Part shown: positions 24,000 through 36,719 of the stretch, in pieces
How positions within the stretch are numbered: position 1 is the stretch's first letter
Layout of the letters: the number at the start of each line of letters is the position of its first letter
Origin: Prostheceraeus crozeri
Taxonomy: Eukaryota; Platyhelminthes; Polycladida; Euryleptidae
Direction of reading: 5' to 3'
Assembly (NCBI GenBank): GCA_907163375.1
Contig: CAJQUW010004469.1
Location: forward strand, 558,001-622,000
Length of the DNA: 64,000 nt
Position numbers and translations under genes: made by a program
Notes under the pieces: model-generated
Told to the model about the DNA's origin: nothing
Database searches by the model: none
The model's input: the letters and a program-made list of their open reading frames with translations, nothing else

Positions 24000-26050
24000 A
24001 AGGAAAATAAAAAAAATGAACGAGTTCGTAGTCCTTCACTGTGCCACTCCACTTGTCTGCCTTATGTACTTTCGAATTGCTTCCAGAGCACTTGCCGATT
24101 TGTGATGACGAACTCTAGTATCCGATGGAATTCTGTTCCAAAAGCTGGCACCAAAATAGCGGATAGAATTTTTCCCATACTTGACAGTTCTAAATTTGGG
24201 CTGTTGGAGGACGCTTCTGTGAGACTTATCTGGAGCAGGACAGAAAATGTGCATGAGAGGAATAGGAGCAATACCTGGCTCTTCCATACTAATGGTAATT
24301 AGCTTATGTTCCTTATGTTCCTCATTCTTATAAACAGTCCAGGAGTTTTGAATTGATTTCATGAGTCGGTGTAGGGTCAAATACCAGCACTCAAGCAGAC
24401 TGCATGCATTCAAGGATACTTGCAATGACTCTATAGGAGATGTGTAATCCATCATGCTGTGTCGAAGGCACCTCGCATGCTGTCAAGCTTACGCTGTGCA
24501 GATGGTGATGCAAATAGCAGAAGCGGTGAAACATAGTCGAAATGAGGCTTTACGTAAGTTTGAATTAAACGTCACCTGACTTTCTTGTTAATAAATTTCC
24601 TTACACGATTTATGCCGTTTAGCTTCCATGCAACTTTGCGAGTAATAGTTTTGACATGATCCTCAAAGTAAAGGACTTGTCGATCGTGACACCAAGCAAT
24701 CGGAGCCCACTCGACTGTTCAAGAGTCTCGCCATTAACTTTGAAACGTAGATCTTCCGAGTGATCACCCCATGCGACACATTGACATTTCTCGTTGTTCA
24801 TTTTCATGCAGTTTTGTCTAGTCATCGCCAAGTTACATCTAATGTCTGAGTTGCTAGTTTCTGAACACGAGAAAGACTATCATCTGCTATCCACATCGTG
24901 ATGTCATCTGCATATATAGAGATACTTACACCCAATGATTGAATCAAAATGATGAGATCATTTAGATAAATGTTCCATAATAACGGTCCTAGCTGAGAAC
25001 CCTGGGGAATTCCTTTTGTCATGCTGTAACAGTTGTCAAACTTTTGTCCATTCAATCTCACATAGTTCTCTCTGCCACTAAGATATGATCTCATGATACT
25101 TAATGCAGTGCTTTGTAATCCATAGGCTTTAAGCTTTTGTAGAAGCAATTCGTGAGATATACTGTCAAAAGCTGCACTCAGATCTAGCACAATAACAGCA
25201 ACTGTTTTCTTCTTGTCGATGCCAAGCTTCCACGACTCAGTCATAAACACAAGGGCACTCTCAGTACTGTGATTACGTTTGTAGGCAAATTGGTATGGTG
25301 ATAATTTTGGAATAATGAAGCGAGACAATTGCAATGTCAAAATAGATTCAAATACTTTTGAAAACTGATTCAGAACGGTCACGGGTCGATATCGATTAAC
25401 ATCACATCGATTGCCACCTTTACAAACAGGCTACCAAAGACCCCGTTTCATAGTCGATGGAAATTCTCCTGAAGAAATGCAAACATTGAAAAGATATGAT
25501 AACACCATGGAAATAACAGGAGCGGAGATTTTAACAACACTAGCTGGAATTCCATCTATGCCGGCTGACTTGCCGCTTTTGACTTTTGTCTTGATCACAT
25601 CTTCAATAGTGGATTGGGATATCCTCATGAAGCTGAAATCGTCCCTTTCCACATTGTCCGTGATAAGCTTCGTGCTGAGATGGTCTAAAGATTTGCTTTC
25701 AGTTCCTCTTTGAGTTGAACTTTCGGTACATATGCTTTCAAAATGCATACCTAATTCACTCGCAATCTTCTTTTCGTCGACTATGATGCGGTTTCCATCT
25801 TTCAACATAATTTTGGTGTGATCTCTTTGATTCTTCCCTCTCAAGTATGTCCCAAATGTTCTGTAGAAGTCATGTATATCTTGTGAATCACATTTATCGT
25901 TGAAGTATTTAGTTGCTTCCTCTCTGTTTAACTTGCTTTCTGTTTTTTGCCACATTAGTTTTTGTTTCCATGCATACGAGCTTTTGTCTCTCTTCCCAGA
26001 TATCATGGGGGTTCTGTTAAGCCATTTGCGTTTCTGACGTCTAGCAGATG
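24000..26050 (-). mobile_element. CR1/L2-type LINE, 5'-truncated
   Basis: On the minus strand, 26006-25431 gives the linker region ending with KSGKSAGIDGIPASVVKISA. One TAG codon follows, then the same frame continues (25382-24822) through the RT palm: VLDLSAAFDSISHELLL, MTKGIPQGSQLGPLLW and SIYADDITMWIAD, with the catalytic YADD. After a frameshift near 24825, 24831-24619 carries the thumb-side LRLLGVTIDKS. The C-terminal tail at 24455-24036 ends with YGKNSIRYFGASFWNRIPSD. The endonuclease domain is missing, so the copy is 5'-truncated near 26050. Several breaks are present, and the RT core itself is open. Confidence 0.85.
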
Positions 26051-26332
26051 GTCGTTATTTGCAGGTAAACCTTTGGCTACCTTTTTATATGATATATGAC
26101 ATCAGGCCGATAGTAATATCCAGTCATAAGCCTTCGCGTACTCACAAGTCCAACACAGCATGATTGCACGAATGATGCTAGCTTTTATTGATTCAAAGTC
26201 CATTCAAAGGGCCTACTACGCAAGATTTAATGAAAATTTGGATAAAATATAGAAATATAACAATAACGTGATGCACAAACATAGGTATAAAGAAGACATT
26301 AATCAATGAGAGCATTTGATGATACACTGTAT

Positions 26333-26358
26333 TAGGCACTGTATATATACAGTGCCTA
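26333..26358. repeat. Perfect 26-bp palindrome
   Basis: The half-site taggcactgtata is followed directly by its reverse complement. It sits 16 bp upstream of the target duplication of the hAT-like MITE at 26383. It may be a cruciform-prone spot or a fragment of another element. Confidence 0.8.
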
Positions 26359-26382
26359 TATATCCATATATGGACTTTATGC

Positions 26383-27095
26383 CAGTGGTGGGCAACGCGT
26401 GGCCCACGGAGACATTTTGGGTGGCCCCCACCGCTCCTCATATCTAAAGTGGCCCACTGACATTATTTGAATCGATTATGTGAAAATGATTCCCTCCGAC
26501 TTCTACCCTTGAGAGGTGCATCCAAGGGTGTGGGATCCTCTTTAGAATTTGCAAAATCATTTATTAGCAACTAAATGAGCAATATGATGGCACAAAAAAC
26601 AAACATTGACATTCGAATTATCCAACCATGCTCCTTTCGCAATGAATATCCTCTCGCATACGCGATAAATGGTCATCACCTGCTCGAGTTTGTGCTAAGT
26701 CAATAGTATTCAATGCCCTGCTGAGCATGTTTCTCTACGTAATAAACCACGCCTCAATGAACATTGAAAGAGGCTATATAAATTAGATCTTGACTACTAA
26801 TGAAGGAATCCAACCGCATGCTTTTGACAGGCCAACATTTTTCAAATAATCTTGCTGAATTCCATTTGTATACTACTACACTAATAGATATTTACTCCAC
26901 TATTATATATTAGCACACGACTATCATTTGTGGAGCCCATGCACGGTTTTTGAACACTTAAAAGTACGGAATAAGAGAATATAAAGCCTTAATAAGATAA
27001 ACAAGATAATACTGCCTTTTAGAATTGGTGGCCCGCGAGCCTTTTCGTGGGCCACTACTTGTGGCCCGCTATCCCAACTTGGTTGCCCACCACTG
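26383..27095. mobile_element. hAT-like MITE
   Basis: The ends are cagtggtgggcaacgcgtgg at the left and, at the right, ggttgcccaccactg, an inverted pair starting with CAG. Both sides carry ctttatgc (26375-26382 and 27096-27103), a perfect 8-bp target-site duplication. A CAG start, 8-bp duplication and short TIR are the hallmarks of hAT elements. The 713-bp interior has no transposase, so it is non-autonomous. The intact duplication suggests modest age. Confidence 0.9.
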
Positions 27096-27344
27096 CTTTA
27101 TGCAAAGCTATAAGATTATAGTACCGGTGCAATCATGTAGAATAAATTCAGATGTAGGTCTTATGTAGCCTTATCGCCTCTGAAAAGCTACAGTGGAAGA
27201 TGAAGCCAGTAAGTTGAGAGTGTTGAGACTTATGTATCTGTCAGAGGTAAAAGTGAGGGATTGAGATGGCTAGCTGACAGTTGTTACGTAATAAGACCAT
27301 TGATGTTTGTCTGTTATTAATACATGAAGCTAGCAAAACATCTA

Positions 27345-27563
27345 CACGTATTTATCATTCCCCCGAAATCTGCGGACGTAATAAACAGAGATCAGAGAAC
27401 AATTTTCCAAATTACTGAGGTCGTAAGTCGCGTTAGACAGGAAGTCGTTATGCACAGGTTGTATTAGATAGGCGATATAGTATTTTTGCATCGGTACCAA
27501 ATTTTTTGGTCGTAATCGACAGGATGTCATTAAAACCAGAGTCGTTAATGACAGGGACTACTG
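27345..27563 (-). mobile_element. pogo/Tigger-like element, terminal fragment
   Basis: On the minus strand the fragment starts cagtagtccctgtcattaac at 27563, preceded by TA (27564-27565). It continues with repeated aacgac and attacgac words and a run through gtctaacgcgacttacgac. This looks like the 5' terminus and subterminal region of a pogo/Tigger-type transposon. The other terminus and the transposase are not found, so it is a solo end. The family call rests on remembered terminal motifs. Confidence 0.45.
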
Positions 27564-28431
27564 TATACTGTGAATCACTATAGCGGTTTCATTAACTGTC
27601 ATATCGCGGAGCTCAATTCATTGAATTGTTGAAGCTAAATGCCATCACTATATGGAGTAATGCTTTATCTGCATGTCCATAGAAATTCTAAGTCAATTTT
27701 CGTGGATATTGTGTGCGAGATATACATACTACTGATAATAATCAATGTTGCCATATCGTCACCGGCCGGTACCTATCTTGCCCCATATCATGCGACTGAA
27801 TTTATCCGCAGTAATATGAGATGGATTGCATTAATTGCTTTGTTAATCACTTATCATTAATGCTTCTTTATACTTGTGGAAATAGTCGACTTTTCTCTTT
27901 TCTTAGAGTTGATCTTTATTGTAATAAATTGGCAGCCCCAACGTTTTGCAGATTCGAAATTCTGCTAATACAACACAACATCCCTCCCTAGAATGATAAC
28001 TCGGGTTAGGTAACAGAAAGCAACAAGATCATTTCGCCATTGTGATACAGTATTATTTACCGCTGTTAACTTTTAAGTAAGCTTTCACCCCATAATCGCT
28101 GATCAGATTGATGGATTTTGTTAAGAAATATGCATTCATGCAAGTTGCAAATTTGTTTGTTTTTATCTTCTATATCACAGAAATACTTCGACATTTATCC
28201 GAAGACATATTATTTCTACTGTGCATACACTAAATGTACATTATACTATCTATTTGATAAAATGTCAGTAGATTAATTGATGTCAGTGCATGATTTCAAT
28301 AAGCATAATACTGCGTGCGTACTATGCTCGTGTATTGCAGTATTACATTCTACACTATATCCCATAAAATGTGACTATCAAGCAAAAAAGCATGTTTTGA
28401 ATGATTGTTTTTTTATCAACTGCAGATGCAT

Positions 28432-28980
28432 ACTTTCGGAAGCAGACTTTCGTGAAAAGTGAGATCCAAGTGTAACCGTCATTGCTAGCAAAGATTTTTT
28501 TAAATAGTCACTTCACTTTTGCTGACAATCTGCAGTAGTGCTAGAAAAGAGATGGATGAATGCTTTGAGTCATAGGTTGAACATCTGCACCGGTAAGCAC
28601 ATGGAAACATTCCTTAAAGCTATTGAAGCAATGCTGCGCGTTATCGCGTTATGTCCTTTTCGAGGTCATAGCAAATTCATCACAAATTTACAAAATCACA
28701 AATTCAATCAAAATCACAATTTTTAGTGCATTAAAATATTTCCGACAACATAACGCGCAGCATTGCTTCGATAGATTTAAAGGAATGTTCCCATGTTCTT
28801 ACCGGTGCAGACGTTTAACCTATGGCTCAAAGCATTCATCTATTTAGTTGCTAGCACTCGTGTAAGTTGTCAACAGAAGTGTCTATTTTCAAAATCTTTA
28901 CTATCTTTGATCTTTACTATCTACTATCAATGACGTCAACACTTGGATAGCACTTTTCACAAAAGTCTGCTTCCCAAAGT
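28432..28980. mobile_element. Foldback element with ~225-bp arms
   Basis: Arms at about 28432-28655 and 28748-28980 are inverted copies. Paired landmarks are ggaagcagactttcgtgaaa at the outside, the gatggatgaatgctttgag region in the middle, and gcaatgctgcgcgttat at the inside. The loop is about 90 bp and very AT-rich. No coding capacity or clear target duplication is seen. It would give a long hairpin if transcribed in the host pre-mRNA. Confidence 0.75.
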
Positions 28981-29863
28981 GAACAGCTATGCTCTAATTC
29001 ATTAATACTTAAAGAATCGTCTCGTTGAGAGACATTGCCATTATTATTTTCTTACAAATCCCCATGTAGAATGTTAGAAATCCGATTACCATGTCTGACC
29101 AACAATTATAAGCAAACATGTGATTGGCTGTCGACAGAACAAACATTTTGAAACTCTTTTTAATCCAGATTACATCGTCCCGTGACGTTGTTGTTCAAAT
29201 GACAATGTATATAAAGCCTGGTAAGAAATTATAAATAGCCAACTTCAATTTAACTCAATTCTGGTATTTTATTTAAAGCAAGGATAGTTTATGGGAACGC
29301 AACTTCTGGTCCGTGTCCCTGAAATCGTGAATTTAATTCACTGAAAATTAAATAGATTAGAATATATCCTTGTCTCACAATAAGAATGTGAGTCTATCGC
29401 TGATCACATCATGTAATACTGATTGACAATTGACAAAGACAGCCTACAGTGATATACAAGGACGATACAAAACGGACGCCAAAGTAAATAACACACGTTC
29501 AAACATCGGACCCAACGAGTAGCACACTATTCAAGCAGATCTCGAAGAGGATTGCTTTCGAACATAATAACATATTGTGAACTTGACCCGCATTTGCTAG
29601 TGCACATTGTGAATTTGCGAGATCAAACAATGACCTCTAGATACATAAATCTTGCATAACGATTGACTTAGTGATGACCTTTTCATCAACGATTTTGACC
29701 TTTTTCATAGATATATTTCGGTCCAATGAATAACTAAAGTTAGCCATGAAACACTTAATCGCACTGAGGACGTTTTCGAATTAAATCTGCCCCTTTTCGC
29801 AATTGAAACCATTGAAATTTGATTCCGATGCCTCTTGCTAGAAGCAATGCATTTACTTATACA

Positions 29864-30333
29864 AAGAGCTGAAACCAGGCCGGATTTCCCCCCCAGGACC
29901 CCGCCCGGGCATGCATTGCCTCCAAAATATATGGTCCGGGCCCGTATTGACTTCAATCTAGATCTGGGTCAGTAAACTGAATTTTTCCTTAATGAAATAT
30001 CGAAGCACATTTGTCGATGTGATCGCTTAAAAACAATTAAAATAGGAAATCATTGATTAGATGATTGATTGTTGCATGTTAGTCTGCTGGTTTAACTGAT
30101 ATTTCATTTCTTTATTATCTTCTAGATTTTTTAGAAATTTATTTATGACTTCCTCGTTGATATGACAATATTTTCTTCTCATTGTTCAAGAATTATGTTG
30201 ACAAATTGTTGCATTAATGATGCCGTGAATTCAATCAATCAACATGTCTATTTGATGAACAATAATTTCAAACATACCATATATTCCAGCCGGGGCTCTT
30301 AATATTCTAGGTCCGGGCACACTTCCAGCTTTG
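29864..30333. mobile_element. MITE with GC-rich ends
   Basis: The sequence cttatacaaa flanks a 470-bp segment on both sides (29856-29865 and 30334-30343), suggesting an 8-bp target duplication cttataca. The ends share agctgRaa inverted, followed by GC-rich ccgg-containing blocks (gcccgggc at left, gtccgggc at right). The interior is AT-rich and non-coding. The superfamily is probably hAT-like because of the 8-bp duplication. Confidence 0.5.
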
Positions 30334-31678
30334 CTTATACAAAAGCCTCAATGATACACACATGAGCAGTTCCTCACAGAGATAAACATAGACCTGTGCT
30401 TCGGCTGACTTTCATTTTTCAACGCTTCATCAATTGATAGAATTTAGCAAAGTTCCAGCAACCTTTGATTGAAGTCGAGTATTGAAAATGTAATTCAAAC
30501 TGCATTAATATTGAAATATCTTAGTAGAATAAGTCATGCTATTCTCCCAACTTACCAGTACATTTCGTATAATTCATGCCGGTTGTAGATTACTTTGAAA
30601 ACTAGACAACTGATATCTCAGCCTTTGACTGAGACCACGCAGTAGTCTGTGATTGCTAGGGATTAATTCTGCGCAGTGTAAACTGGAGACTGTGAAAGCC
30701 ATCTGATTTTGAGTACGAAAGCGAGCTATAGCGAGAGAATTATAAAAGACGAAAGCTCATGCGAAGACATTGAGTTTTGGTAGTCGAGGACTACGAAAGT
30801 TCTCGCAGCTCTTCGAAATTCTTTAAAATCTCCAGTTTTACAGTATACGATGCCGCAATATTTTGTTTTTCACATTATCTATTAATTTTTTCACAGTGAA
30901 AAGAAGTCCCATTTCTTGGATTTTAGTTTGCAAATGACTTAGATATATGTTAAGTCTTGATCGTGGGAATTAAAACGGTTGAAGTTATAGAATTCGAGAA
31001 TTTCTACTATGAGCATGGTGCTGTCGTTTTAGTTAGTGATCGATGGTTTTGTTGAAGACATTGTCTTCTATCAACATTTAAAAATAGGATCCTGTTTTAT
31101 GCAAGCAGGAGCTAAAATCGACTTTTTTGAATCGTAAAGTAATCTCAGGCTAATGAATTGAATTATGAATCAAGTCTGCATGCGCAACAGCCAGAAGTTG
31201 CAGCAGAAACTTATGACACCGTTCCTAGCCTTCATCATCACATCAAAATGCTTAAATCGCCATACCTCGTGTCGTGAAATAAAACTTGTTAGAATCAATA
31301 AGCAATACTTGATCACAAAATTGCTTTTATACAGCCTGCTGTATACAAGTGTCCAAAGTTCACTTCTAATTCGAAGTACTGCAGCGCAAAATTTACAGGA
31401 TTAATTTTCTGATTCAAAGTATTCCAAACGTGCACGATAATTCCATCTTTGAGGGGCAATAATAATTTCTGATTTTTCCTGTAAACCTGCATGAAAAGAA
31501 GACAAAATCATCCATTTTCAACGTTGATTCAATCTTTCATCAGTTCAACTCTGAATATGAAGTACTTTTCCTTCTCCAAATAAACGAATTCTCAGCCAAT
31601 TCATTCTCCATGGAATATTTTCCATTTCTACAAAGACTATCATCAAAACTTTTGTCTTCGTGCACTCAGTTACAAACA

Positions 31679-31855
31679 ATGGCTGTATTAAGAATCGTAT
31701 TTCTTTATATTGGATTGAATTTATGTTTCTGGTCTACTATTTTTGCAGAAGACAAATACATACATTCATTGCACAACAGCTGTTTTACTTTCCGAGATAT
31801 ACAGGAAAATCGTAGATCTTTGCCTGACAACAGACTAAATCGACGCGAAAACTAG
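31679..31855 (+). CDS. Candidate small secreted peptide ORF, nested in intron 1 (tentative)
   Basis: The ATG in context acaaacaATGG opens a 58-codon frame. Residues 1-22 (MAVLRIVFLYIGLNLCFWST) form a hydrophobic, signal-peptide-like stretch with a plausible cleavage after IFA. About 35 mature residues follow, including RRSLPDNRLNRREN with two dibasic RR sites. AATAAA occurs 35 bp after the stop (31890) and again at 31924. I recognise no family. The T-rich segment tactatttttgcag within it also resembles a splice acceptor, so the hydrophobicity may be an artefact of a pyrimidine tract. Confidence 0.2.
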   Translation: MAVLRIVFLYIGLNLCFWSTIFAEDKYIHSLHNSCFTFRDIQENRRSLPDNRLNRREN

Positions 31856-32694
31856 CATGTTTTGTGTATGTTTACTTAATGGTAACGCAAATAAAGGATG
31901 AGCTGTATGCCTACATTCAACAATAAAGACAATTTATAAAAATTCTATTTCCACCGTAACCAGAACTTCCTTCCGGATATAAGATGACATAACAGTATTG
32001 CTTTTTATATTTCAAAATTTGTTGATTCCCTATCAACGTAAGTCTTCTCTGGAATATAAAAAGGCCCAAATTAAAGCTGTATTTTCACAAAATGTAGCTA
32101 ATGTAGTTAATTCTAAACCTAGAGAGCGAGTGGGTATTCTTTGTAAATCAATTCCTGAATGTCAATATGAATCAGTATGACAGGTCAAAATCAATCTACA
32201 AAACGACAAGTATAGCTAGAATATCACTCTGAAACTTGATAAACAATGTTTAAGACTTCTAAATCGCTTTACATTATTTTGAAATTGATGTAGAACGACA
32301 TAGATAAAAGACATAAACTAAAACAAGCCAGCAAAAATTTTTAGCAAGTAATATCAAAATAATAAAAATGCAGTGTATTAATATTATTCCCACTAATAGA
32401 CGCATTTCCTCCGTGACAAAAAAATTACATTCTCATAGATAGAAAGTCAAGCATAGTCAGATTTTTGCATTTTCATTTATTGAGAAACCATCATTCGCAT
32501 TGTTCTTATGTCATAACTTAACCTTTTATATCCATAACTTTTATTGTGGGTTACTCGTATTGGCGGTGGTGTTCCACAGAAGCTTGTTTTACTACGTCTC
32601 GAAATATCTTTCTAAGGCTGAACTACTATTTTCCTCATCTACCATTTTTTCATCACATGTTACGCAAACTGAAATATCATTAGATACTTGTAGA

Positions 32695-33193
32695 CACAGA
32701 ATTAGATTGCTTAAGCACATCACTTTGCTAGAAGTCCAAACTGATTCAAAACGTTGACACATGCAGGAACTTACTATGTGGGTAAAAAGAAATTTTTTAT
32801 ACATATAAGAGATAGGAAAAATAGTTGTGCGCCGCTTACGGATTGCTGTGAATTTTCAAAATGCTCCGATCGCCACCATTCCTTCAGATTCGAAGAATTC
32901 AGATCTTTGCGCAAAAGTTTTCTCGATAATGTTGGGCCCCCCGATCATTATTAAAAAGTTAGCAGGCGCACGAAAAAACTTTCACCAACTTCCATGTAGA
33001 ACTTGACATCGACTGTCTCTTTGCTGTGTGATCCTGTTGATTGCAGTCACTGAAACTTCGATATTGAACTGGCTGTTCATTGTTCGATTGCAATGGTATT
33101 ATGTCAGCAGATTGTGCCATCTCATAGGCATTACATGTTCCAATGCTTCGTTTCTAGTCAAACAGAAGAAGAGATGGCCTGTCTAATTCTATG
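32695..33193 (+). repeat. Dispersed repeat R1, copy B
   Basis: It shares its first ~60 bp with copy C (agaagtccaaactgattcaa) and the remainder with copies A and C, ending at the common cctgtctaattctatg. Mismatches and small indels are spread through the copy, so it is not recent. No protein is recognised. Confidence 0.75.
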
Positions 33194-34157
33194 TTTGTAG
33201 GTATACGCAATTGACCAAGCACCGGGATAATTTACATTTTTCATTGAGACAGTTCATTTTGTCCGAACTGCCGGGAGAAGGAACATTCTTGGTCTCCAAA
33301 TGATTAAGTTTATTGCTAAAAGTAATCCGCGACAGGCCTTCGGCGTCCTCCGCCTTCCTAGGTCGATAGTATGGCGGATTAGAGCGGACTACTGCACTTT
33401 TGATAAATGAGGTCCGGTATTCGCGAAGAGTTTCCTTTTCTGCAAAATTGTAAGTTTATCATCAAATTTTTCCCGGTTATCCGAAGATAATCGATGACAG
33501 CGGAAAATGTGTCAAATAAAAGATCATAGCGAGATGAATAATGAGGACAATAAATTAACAACACTGATGTTGCTGATATATTTGTCACTCACAAAACTGC
33601 TGTACTTTAAGATGATTGCATTCTGATCAACAATTTCGGAAAGAAAGATTTGCGAAAGATTTGTGACATTACTTATAGAATTCATTAGTCACATTAAACT
33701 GTTGGAATATTACTATTGAATATGAAGCCCATGATTTCTCCTTCCATGAGTTTTGAAATGTCATGAGTTAGAACAGCACATGAACAGAAGTAAGAACAGC
33801 GCTCAGGCTCTGTGTGGAAGATGCAAACGACGAGCGAAGTGGAGAACTGCCATACAAGCGAACCGTCGTACCCAATATGGATGGAACAATCGACGTTAAA
33901 TGGTATAAGCACAAATAAGCAAGTATGAGACTAGAATACGCGACCAAAGGTTTGAAAATACACGCAGCTGAACCCAGAAGAGTATAAATAATCTTATAGC
34001 TGGCATGTTCAAGATGAAAATGCAATAGACAAATGAAATGAATTCTTGACATTTTTCAAATCTATTGTATGTGCGAACTGGTAATGCAACATCTGTTTCT
34101 AACCTCTCTTAATTGGCAACATGCATTGGAGCCAGTACCTAAAATGTCTGAGCAAAT

Positions 34158-34352
34158 GGATGAGCAAACTAAAGGGCTGCACATCAGCTTCTTACACTGT
34201 TGAATTTACTTTCAGTATCAACTCAGGATGTTGAACTTTAAGTTACCATTTCGTTTACGACTTCACTCACTGACTACAACATCCTGAGTTGATACTGAAA
34301 GTAAATTCAACAGTGTAAGAAGCTGATGTGCAGCCCTTTAGTTTGCTCATCC
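34158..34352. repeat. Perfect 76-bp inverted repeat with 43-bp loop
   Basis: The arm 34158-34233 (starting ggatgagcaaactaaagggc) is repeated as an exact reverse complement at 34277-34352. I compared the arms base by base and found no mismatch. The spacer 34234-34276 is unrelated. Such identity in neutral intron sequence implies a recent template switch, a young hairpin element, or an assembly or read artefact. Confidence 0.95.
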
Positions 34353-36235
34353 CGTCTGTATAGGCTATTCCAGTGCTCTGTTAGCCAAACTGAAAAGTTC
34401 TTGAACGACATCTGCTGTTCCTAAATGATTCTGTGGATAAATCGTACAAAGCTTTGGACATTAAGAATACATTGACCATCTTACCAAAATGAAACGCCTT
34501 TGTTTTTGAAGACGGATATTGGACATTTGTCATAAACCAGGTAATAATTAGTCAATTATTATAATTACTAATTAACCACAGACCGCTTATTTAAACACTG
34601 TGATGTCAATGAATTGCGAATGTACCGACCTTACATGGAGTCTGTATAAATTACATGAACATCATGCATGAAATTGAATAAATTAATAAAGTATTTACTT
34701 CTTAACTGTGATGTAGATGCATTATCTTGTACTTCAGCATCCTGTATCTTATATTTCCTTTCCCACACTTGCTTCTTCGCGTCCACAGCATATAGCGCTT
34801 CATCTTTAACTAAGAATGAATAAATCCGTAATAATTATTAAGATGTGATTAAAACAGTAATCCATTGTGATGTCTGTTTCTTCTTGCGGAAATCAGTCAA
34901 ATTCTAACTTTCATAATGTTTTATGCAAAACTTCAGTCGATATTTCATTTGTGTAATTTTGTGTAAAGCTTCGGTTGATATTTCAAATGTTCAAAGTTTT
35001 TTCCTATGTACGCATGCATCCATAATTAACAGTTCGGTCATCTTGTTGCTTGCTGTAAATACCATTTCAAAATTCAAATTTCACTCCTTCAAAAATTGAT
35101 CTCTAGAGTATCTATTGAAAGTTGATGGTAGATGGCTTTGATAAATGATGCGTTTTGATCAATTATGTGAAAAGTCTTGAAACAAAGTTGGGAGCATGTT
35201 TGATTGCATTGTGATAGTTGAACCGAATTCAATACAAATAAAATCAGTGTTGAACTTCAGCAGTTTCTCTATTGTTACCCCATTTTCTTCTGATGTTGGG
35301 AGGAATTATTCAATATTTCTACTAATTCCACTCAATTAAGTCTAGTAACTTCAAGTATGCAGTTTACGTTATCAAGAACAGACTCTGTACTATTGAACAA
35401 TTATTTCAGGTGGAATGTTAGTCGTATATTACAGATGATGTTCATTATATTCCTGAAAACATTCACTACATGCGTAAAAGGATACATTTTATAGATCTTT
35501 TTATCTTTAAATGGCACTGTAAAACTAATACTGCTATTGCTCCTTGCATGTGTGCCCCAATGCTTATCCACAAGTATATGCTGATGATTTTTCACGATAT
35601 TCTCCAGTAAAATCTTTGGTAGAAGGGCCTATGTACTCTAAAACTATGTGTTATGCTTTCCAGCTATCTATTATCTATTATAAATAGTACCTATATGAGG
35701 AATGTCCTTTTCAGCTGCAACCAAATATTTATTCCTCAGAAATACACTTGTCGTTTTGGATGCATCTAACCTACATTCTTCAAACGTAGAGATACCTAAC
35801 TAATTGGTGAGAATCTGTGGCTTGATATTCGATCTATTTTGTGATAGAACTTACCTGATAAATCAACGAGTAGAATAAGCGTGTAACTCGATATATTGAA
35901 TCAGGCGTTCAGCCTTCTTAGTAAACATATAACGAAAATATTGCTATGCTTGTATCCCAACGACATTTGGCACAAGATCTTTACATTTTAATATGTGGCT
36001 CCATAATGTCTGCTGCTGCAATAAATCTCAGATAATTGATTTTATTGAATTCGATTATTCTGTATAGCAGAAGCTTGTACATGTGTTCAGCATTTTAGCT
36101 TCATCAACCAGGGCATGCCTGAGTCATATGCCCAAATATTGCAGTTTTTTGACTCTCCTCAAAACAGCTATGGATCAACAGCGTATTTTTGATGTCGAAC
36201 TATCGAAATTGTTCATATGTTCATATTGGCCAACC

Positions 36236-36719
36236 CACAGAATCAGATTGTTTAAGCGTGTTGTTTAAGTGTGGTAGAAGTCCAAACTGATTCAAAACGA
36301 TAGCACATGCAGGAACTTACCAAGTAGGCAAAAATATTTATTTAATACTTTACAGAGATAGAATAAATAGTCGTGCTGTGTGATTACTGTGAATTCCTTC
36401 AAACTGCTCCGATCGACACGATTATTTCAGATTCGAAGAATTCAGATCATTTCAGATTATGTTGGACCTTCCGATCATTATCTAAAAAGATATCAGGCGC
36501 ACGAAAAAACGTTCTCGGTGTCTCTTTTCTGTGTGATCCGGTTAATAACAGTCACTGAAGCTTCGCACAATTTGGTTTAATTGTTTAATTTTGAAGTTGC
36601 TGCTCATTGTTCGATTGCTATGGTATTATGCCAGCAGATTGTGCCATGTCATTAACGTTGCATGTTCCAATGCTTCCTTCTAGTCAAACAGAAGCGGAGA
36701 CGACCTGTCTAATTCTGTG
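36236..36719 (+). repeat. Dispersed repeat R1, copy C
   Basis: This is the third copy, collinear with copies A and B. It has internal deletions relative to B, for example around 36510 after cacgaaaaaacg. It ends at the common cctgtctaattctgtg. Copies B and C lie only 3 kb apart in the same orientation but are too diverged to be a recent tandem duplication. Confidence 0.75.
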
